Shown: one piece after another, positions 57,889 to 64,000 of the stretch
Position numbering within the stretch: position 1 is the stretch's first letter
Layout of the letters: every line of letters begins with the position of its first letter
Assembly (NCBI GenBank): GCA_015680685.1
Contig: MNCI01016273.1
Coordinates: 65,454 to 129,453, forward strand
Reading direction: 5' to 3'
DNA length: 64,000 bases
Source of the DNA: Gnetum montanum
Lineage: Eukaryota; Streptophyta; Gnetopsida; Gnetales; Gnetaceae
Position numbers and translations under genes: made by a program
The notes under the pieces: model-generated
Told to the model about the DNA's origin: nothing
Database searches by the model: none
Seen by the model: only the letters and a program-made list of their open reading frames with translations

Positions 57889-58153
57889 GCCCTGAAGGGT
57901 TGGATGTGCTTCTTGAGAGAAGGCATCCCTTGTAGAAAATGAGAGCTTATTGGGACCTTGCAGGGTTGGATGTGTTTCTTGAAAGGAAGCATCCCTTATA
58001 GAGCTTGAGAGTTAGTTGAGATCCTACAAGGTTGATGTGCTTCTTGAGGAAAGGGATCTTTTGTAATACTTATAGCTTGTTGGGAACCTAAGGAGTTGGA
58101 TGTGGTTCTTGAGAGAAAACATCCCTAAAGGGGCTAGAGAGGTTAACTTGTAA
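57889..58153. repeat. Four tandem ~65-bp units in copia LTR
   Basis: Each unit holds 'gggttggatgtg(c/t)ttcttga', 'agcatccctt' and 'gagagcttgttggga', with decay. Unit lengths are about 66, 66, 64 and 64 bp. Confidence 0.88.
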
Positions 58154-58323
58154 AGGTTGTGATGTCCTTGAAATCACATTTTTTACGAAACAAAGTTTGA
58201 AGGTGTGTAAGGATTCTACCCTCTAGGTCCTCAAGTTCAGAAACCACATATAATTAGCTATGAAAATGTTAAGTATTTTTATCTTAAACTTATTCACCCC
58301 CCTCTAATTTCTTAATTTTCAAG

Positions 58324-58340
58324 TGATATTAGAGCTTTGG
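58324..58340 (+). other. Copia primer-binding site, initiator tRNA-Met type
   Basis: TGATATTAGAGCTTTGG, two changes (G to A, C to T) from the usual TGGTATCAGAGCTTTGG, two bases after the LTR end. Confidence 0.85.
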
Positions 58341-58377
58341 TACTCCTAGTGTGAGTGTAACAACTTAGAAGTCAACT

Positions 58378-61300
58378 ATGTATTTATCATATTATAATAA
58401 GCCATCAATGTTTGATGAGATTGATTTTGCATATTGGAAAGCACAGATGCATGGATTCTTTAATCCATGGAGTTTAAAGTATGGTAATCAATTCACCCAT
58501 CCAACACCAAGTGAGAAGATAGACTTTAGAGAAACTACCGTCATTCTCAAGCCATGAGATAAGTGGACCCCTTAAGAAAAGCTGAAATTTATGTTTGATT
58601 TTATAGTTAGAAATTGTATTTATTGTGCTCTTAGAAAACCTAAGTTTAATAGGATAGCTAGGTGTAAAACTACTAAGGATATTTGAAATTTTTTAGAAGC
58701 TACATATGAAGGAACCTCAATAGTTAAATAATCCAAACTTTTAGTTTTATAAAGTAAATATGACAATCTTAAAATGAAGAAAAGAGAAAGAATCAAGGAT
58801 TACTTTTCTAGAGACAATGAAATAGTAATAGCCATTAGAGGAACTGGGAAAATTATGCCTAAGAGTTAACTTATTATTAAAATAATAAGAACATGAATTT
58901 AGACCTAAAATCACTACTATTGGAGAAATAAGAGACTTATGTATACTAAAATCTAAAGAGCTACAAAGAGCACTTGGAGCATATGAGATGAATCTCATAA
59001 GTGAAGATGTAATTAAGCAAAAGTCTATAGCTCTTAAAAACCATGCAAAAGAAAAAGAGTCATATAAATATGAAGAAAATAGTGATGATAAATTAGATCT
59101 TTTGGCAAGAAGAGTAAAAGTATTCTAGCACAAAAAGAGAAGAAGTTCAATGAATCAAGCATCAAAGGTAAAGAAAGAGGTAAGAAATTTTAAAATTCAA
59201 ATTTTGATGCATCTTCCATAGAGGGTAGAATTTTTAATGGAAGAGGCCATCTCCCCTTTGAAGGTCCTAGTGCTAGCAGGTTGCAATGAAAGTTGTCCAC
59301 CTAAGTTGAAGAGAAAGCAAGAAATTCTCTACACCACTTGGGATGAAGAATATAGTGAAGAAGAAATTGATGATGCCTCAACAAGCTTACATTTTCTTTG
59401 CATGGTCCTCATACATGAAGCTTACATGACTAACCAAACCCATGATGCTTATGAAGATGAAGAAACTATTGAAGAAAGGTATGACTTGCTTTGTAATGAG
59501 ATTATTTTCTTTTAAACTTTATGTATTGAAATGAAAAAGGCTTTGCATACTAAAGACTTAGAAATTGCTCAACTTAATTTGAAATGTTCAAACCTTGAAA
59601 AGAGAAACTCAAATGAAGGACCAAGGCATAAAATCCAACCCTTTCTAAGGAGTATCTCATCAAGGAATTTACAAACTTGAAGCTCATTAATGAGAAATTC
59701 ACTAAAGAAAGGGAGACCCTACAAGTTATGCTAGGACAAGAAGAAAATGCAAGCAATATAAGAGGGATGAAAGATTATTTTCACATTAAGCATTAACATG
59801 TATCTCACCAAAATGAAAATACATACCCAAGTTTAAATATTTAGCTTAAATAATGAAAACTATTCTTTTTATTGTGGAAAATTTGGACATATACAGTCTC
59901 TTTGTTATTTATGGTTAAAATAGTATACTTGGTCTTATTCAAAGTAGCCTTGTAAAGGCATCTATGAAGCAAAGAAAGTTTGAAGACCTAAGGAGAAGAA
60001 GTATGAATTAGGAATGTTTGTACAAGTTTCCCTATTTGAAATTAAAAGAACCACTTGTACATTGATAGTCGATGTTCAAGACACATGATGGGAGACATGT
60101 CTCAATTTATACAATTTTTAGAATAAAAAAGTGGTGCAGTCACATTTGAAGATCATGTAGAAGCACTAATTAAAGGTAATGACACTGTTAGAGGTAAGAA
60201 TCAACTACATGTTAAGGAAGTATTCTATATTGAAGGTCTCAAGCATAATCTACCTAGTGTAAGTCAACTTTGTAAATCAAATTTTGAAGTAATTTTCTCA
60301 AGAGTGTGATGTAAAATAAGAGACCCTTGTTCTAGAAACATCATTATAGAAGACAACAGAAAAGAAAATGTTTACACTACTATTTTGGAAAATAATACTA
60401 AATATGTTTCCAAGTGTTTGATTAGCAATAGAGGTGATGTTCAAACATGGCATAGAAAATTGGATCACATGAAGGTAGAGATACTCCTAACTCTTTCCTC
60501 TAAAGAGATGGTTTGAGGATTGCCTAAGCTAAATAAATTCACCATGAAGACATCAGGAGATTATCAAAAGGATAAACAAACAAGGGTAACATTTGGTAAG
60601 AAAAATTATATCTCTCCCTCATCTCCTTTAGATTTACTTCAAATGGACTTGGTAGTTCCTTCATAAACTCTTAGTTTAGGAAAGAAAAGATATTATCTTT
60701 CCATTATAGATGATGTTTCTCTCTTTACATGGGTTGCCTTCATATATAATAAAGATAAAGCTTTTGAACATGTTGTAAGAATTTGTAAATAGTTACAAAA
60801 TGAAAAATTCTATGTAATAAAAATGATGAGAACTCATAATGGAGGAGAATTTAAAAATGCAAATTTAAAAAATATTATTAGTTGAATGGAATTCACCATC
60901 AATTCTCTGCTCTCAGGACTCCCTAGCAAAATGGAGTTGCTAAACATAAGAACTAGCTTCCAAATGAAATGGGAAAAACCATTCAAAATGATAGAAATAT
61001 TCGTTATTATTTTTGGGCTAAAGAAATCAACACCAAATGCTATGTCTCCAATAGAGTATTGGTAAAAGATTTACCATGAAAAGTCCCTATAAGGTTTGGA
61101 CTTGTAGAAAACCTTTAGTAAGATACTTTCATATTTTTGGTACTAAATGTTTTATTTTGAATGAAAAGGATGCCTTAAGAAAATTTGATGCTAAGGTTAA
61201 TGAAGGGATTTTTCTAGGATACTCTACAATTAGTATGACATATATGGTCTACAACAAAAAACTAATACTGTAGAAGAAACTATATATGTGAAAATAGATG

Positions 61301-63063
61301 ATAGTAATGGTCTTTATCTCAATGTGCAAACTGATGATGAAGAAATCCCTATTCAGATAAGTCTTCAAACACCTCAAGAAGTGTCAAATAAAGAAACCAA
61401 AATAGTAGATAAAAATGCAATTGATACTCAAAATCAAAGTAAATTTTCAAGACTAATTAGATCACACTCACTTATTGATGTGATTGGATAGTTAAATGAT
61501 GGAATAAACACTAGGATAAAAACTAGAGAGATGTGTGCCTACACTACCTACATTTTACAAAAAGAATAAAAAATTTTAGTGAGGCAAAAAATGAGAAAGG
61601 TTGGATCTCAACTATGGAAGATGAGTTAAACGAATTTGCTAGAAAAGATATGTGGGAACTTACTCCTAAACCCAACAACAAAGAAATCATTGGAACAAAA
61701 TAGGTATTTAGAAATAAGACAAATGAAAATGGATTTATAATAAAAAATAAAGCTAGATTAGTTACCAAATGGTACACTTAACAACAAGGTATTAACATTG
61801 ATGAAACTGTTGCTCTTGTAATAAGACTAAAATCAATTAGACTCCTTCTAGCCTATGCTAGCATCAAGGGAATCCAACTATATCAAATGAATGTTAAAAA
61901 TACCTTCTTGAATGAAAATATTTAAGAGGAAGTATATGCTAAGAAACATGAAGTATTTATAGATAAAATTTATTCCACTTCTATTTTTAAATTAACAAAG
62001 ACTCTCTATAGACTCAAAGAAGCTCCTAGGAAATCATATGAAAGACTATCAAAATCTCTTGGACAACGACTTTGAAAGAGATAGTGGTGATGTACCTTTG
62101 TTTCTAAAAAGGACTAGTAAGGATTTACTTATTGTGCCTATATATGTTTATGAGATTATTCTCAATGCTACTAATGAAAAACAATGCAAGAAATTTTCAG
62201 AGCTTATGCAAATGAAACTTGAAATGAGCATGATGGGGGAAGTAAACAAATTCCTTGGATTTCAAGTTACTCAAACCAAGAAAGGAACCTTTTTCTACCA
62301 AAAAAAAAATATATCAAAAGCTTGTCGCAAAGATTCAATCTAGCTAAAGCCAAGCCTAAGACAATACTAATGACTATAAATCTAAAGCTTAGTAAAGATG
62401 AATAAGGTAAATCAATCGACCACAAAATCTATAGAGGTATGATAGGTAACTTGCTTTAGCTAATTACTAGTAAACTTGATATTATTTTGAGTGTTGGCAT
62501 ATGTGCTAGATATCAAGCCAATCCTAAGGAAAAACACTTAAAATCTATAAAATGAAGCTTCCACTATCTAAAAGGTACTACTAACTAGGAACTTTGGTAT
62601 CCAAAAGGCTCCAAACTTGATCTTGATGGGTATTATGATGTTGATTGGTTAGGATGCATAGATGACTATAGAAGAACAATTGGTAGCTATTTCTTACTAG
62701 GGAAAAGGATTATCTCTTGGGTAACCTAGAAATAAAATTCTATAGCTTTATCTACAACTAAAGTAGAATATTTTGGGAGGAAGTTGTAGTGCACAAATGA
62801 TTTGAATGATAGAAACACTCAAGGACCTGGGAATTAAATCTGATTATGCACCCATATTTTGTGAAAATAACAGTGCTATTAACATGACTAAAAGTCCAAT
62901 TCAACATTCTAGAATAAAACATATTAATATAAGAGATCACTTCATAAGAAAGCATGCTCAACTTGGACCTGTTAAGCTAGAGTACATTGGAATAGAAGCT
63001 CGATTTGTAGATGCCTTTATGAAACCCTTTGATGAAGGAAGAATCACATTATTATGTAGATAA
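58378..63063 (+). pseudogene. Copia gag-pol polyprotein, decayed
   Basis: Starts at the ATG at 58378 (MYLSYYNKPSMFDEIDFAYW), a typical copia gag start. The zinc knuckle at 59864-59905 reads S-F-Y-C-G-K-F-G-H-I-Q-S-L-C, with the first Cys changed to Ser. Protease 'YIDSRCSRHMMGDMSQF' near 60058-60108 has D-S-R in place of D-S-G. The pre-integrase 'TWHRKLDHMK' is near 60448 and 'GLPKL' near 60517. Integrase spans about 60600-61260 ('YYLSIIDDVSLFTWVAFI'). RT spans 61600-62340: 'KNKARLVTKWYT', 'LAYASIKGIQLYQMNVK', the active site YVYE (62143-62154) in place of YVDD, then 'MSMMGEVNKFLGFQVTQTK'. RNase H is at 62640-62770 ('GCIDDYRRTIGSYFLLGKR') and the end 'FCENNSAINMTKSPIQHSRI' to the TAA at 63061. 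Many stops and shifts. Confidence 0.88.
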
Positions 63064-63942
63064 ATAGGAATATGACCATGTCCTATTAGGTAGGAAAGAT
63101 GTGCCTCTCACTCTCATTTCCTAAGATTGGATATTTTAGATTGACAATAAAAAAGGAGGGGGGTGGGGCTTTGTGCAGGGTGTTGTGGAGGGGGATGGGA
63201 GCAAGTGGTAGTACATGTGCAGAAGAAGCTTTCATGAAAATCTTCTTTTGGATGATGTCCAACAAGGGAGAGAGTTTCTAATGTATCACCTTCAGATACT
63301 ATCATAAGATGCTTGGTATGAACTAATATATTACCTTGAGATGTTTGGTGTGCACTCATTATGTTAGACTTTAGGATTTCCTTCATATATTACCCTAAGT
63401 TGATTGATGTGCACTAATATACTACCTTGAGATGTTTGGTATGTGCTTATGATGCTAGAATTTGGGGTTGTATTTGTTTATGATGAACTTGATATGATGG
63501 AGACTATATTCTTCGCATGCGTGCACATGCACATAAATTCTCTTCTTATTGGTTATGCCATGGCTATATACTTATGATTACATATGCTATTATGAAGATT
63601 TTATTAGGACATGCTAATAGGACATGTTGATGAGAATATGTTTGTTTAGTTTTAATCTTTTGAGATATCATGCATTATAATCTAAGTGGTTATTTTTATG
63701 AGATATTCTTGACCACATTTATGAATACTAGAACTATCAAATATAATGATTTAAGGAGATCATAAGGTTTTATTCATGTTATTTTTTTAAGATTAATTTT
63801 GAGATGAATGTGTTCCTTTCCTTGTTGTAATAGAGAATTCACTGAAATTATCTTAACTAAAAATTTTTATAAATATATCTATGTTGCTGCTTTCATGATA
63901 AATCATTTTTCAAGGTTTGGACATCACCATAAAGAGAGAGAT
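63064..63942 (+). other. Copia 3' non-coding region with PPT-like runs
   Basis: No ORF supported. Purine-rich runs lie at 63149-63168 (AAAAAAGGAGGGGGGTGGGG) and 63185-63200. A set of repeated units around 'ctaccttgagatgtttggtatg' lies at about 63280-63480. The likely primer tract next to the LTR is AAAGAGAGAGA at 63931-63941. Confidence 0.6.
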
Positions 63943-64000
63943 TATTGACCTTTTGGTATGGAAAAAAACTTCAAAGATGGATTATTTATCAATATGTTTT
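63943..64000 (+). repeat. Copia 3' LTR, first ~58 bp
   Basis: TATTGACCTTTTGGTATGG and on to 'tatttatcaatatgtttt', matching the beginning of the 5' LTR. It continues beyond the window. Confidence 0.75.

Larger units (their letters stand above)
55058..58321 (+). repeat. Copia 5' LTR, interrupted by a 2.15-kb insertion
   Basis: The LTR proper is 55058-55556 plus 57716-58321 (about 1.1 kb). It ends TTTTCA two bases before the PBS. The left part has many AGATGTCT words in both orientations (55280-55470). The right part has a four-unit minisatellite (57889-58153). Confidence 0.75.
55058..64000 (+). mobile_element. Ty1/copia element, Sirevirus type, nested in E3 gag
   Basis: 5' LTR 55058-58321 (interrupted), PBS 58324-58340, gag-pol to 63063, a non-coding 3' region, PPT, and the first ~58 bp of the 3' LTR from about 63943. 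The beginning of the 3' LTR ('ttttggtatg', then 'tatttatcaatatgtttt') matches 55076-55112. The Sirevirus call rests on the gag-like start, the 'MCAYTTYI' stretch before RT, LTR length (about 1.1 kb without the insertion) and repeated LTR motifs; it is an inference. The second target duplication is outside the window. Confidence 0.82.

Noticed and set aside
63114-63386. Opposing ORFs after the copia pol end
   Set aside because: They lie in the non-coding 3' region over purine-rich tracts and repeats. The composition is dictated by the G-run.

Overview
The window looks like plant nuclear DNA, most likely from a large, repeat-rich genome (a gymnosperm would fit, but the sequence alone does not prove it). 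It is AT-rich and contains one intact intron-bearing host gene. Almost everything else is old, stop-riddled LTR retrotransposon sequence, mostly coding on the minus strand. There is nothing bacterial in it. One N gap (56582-57349) and one single N (11647) are present.

Layout. 1-356: right part of a CpG-rich gypsy LTR. 420-1720: relic of a coiled-coil protein on the plus strand. 2632-5147: a complete five-exon GDSL esterase/lipase gene on the minus strand (373 codons), with two of its four introns of GC-AG type. 5150-10440: single-copy-looking DNA with several tandem duplications. 10600-14500: simple-sequence DNA and scraps of another gypsy element.

14500-27604: element E1, a degenerate minus-strand Ty3/gypsy element with a tRNA-Asp type primer site. 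Its integrase is split by a younger 872-bp solo LTR with a perfect 5-bp target duplication. 27605-30840: unassigned degenerate DNA. 30850-33240: plus-strand fragment E4 of the same family.

33747-55057: element E3, again minus strand and split by element E2 (34755-47383). E2 is a full-length 12.6-kb copy with both LTRs, PBS, PPT and target duplication AGTGC. 55058-64000: a plus-strand Ty1/copia element of Sirevirus type inserted in the E3 gag. Its 5' LTR in turn carries a 2.15-kb insertion (target duplication AGAGG) with exon-like coding stretches. Its 3' LTR runs off the window.

The gypsy family shares one plan, read on its coding strand: LTR with palindromic repeats upstream of a TATA box; PBS complementary to tRNA-Asp; a long gag with a Ser/His/Asp-rich linker and a CX2CX3HX4C-type knuckle; protease, RT, RNase H and integrase; an internal copy of the polypurine tract; a conserved mini reading frame; a large extra ORF (aORF) with a conserved N-terminal block and coiled coils; then the 3' PPT and LTR. 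The internal PPT and the aORF are the least explained parts and the best candidates for something new. All the retroelement coding regions are broken, many at former CpG or C-rich codons, so the only gene judged functional is the GDSL lipase.
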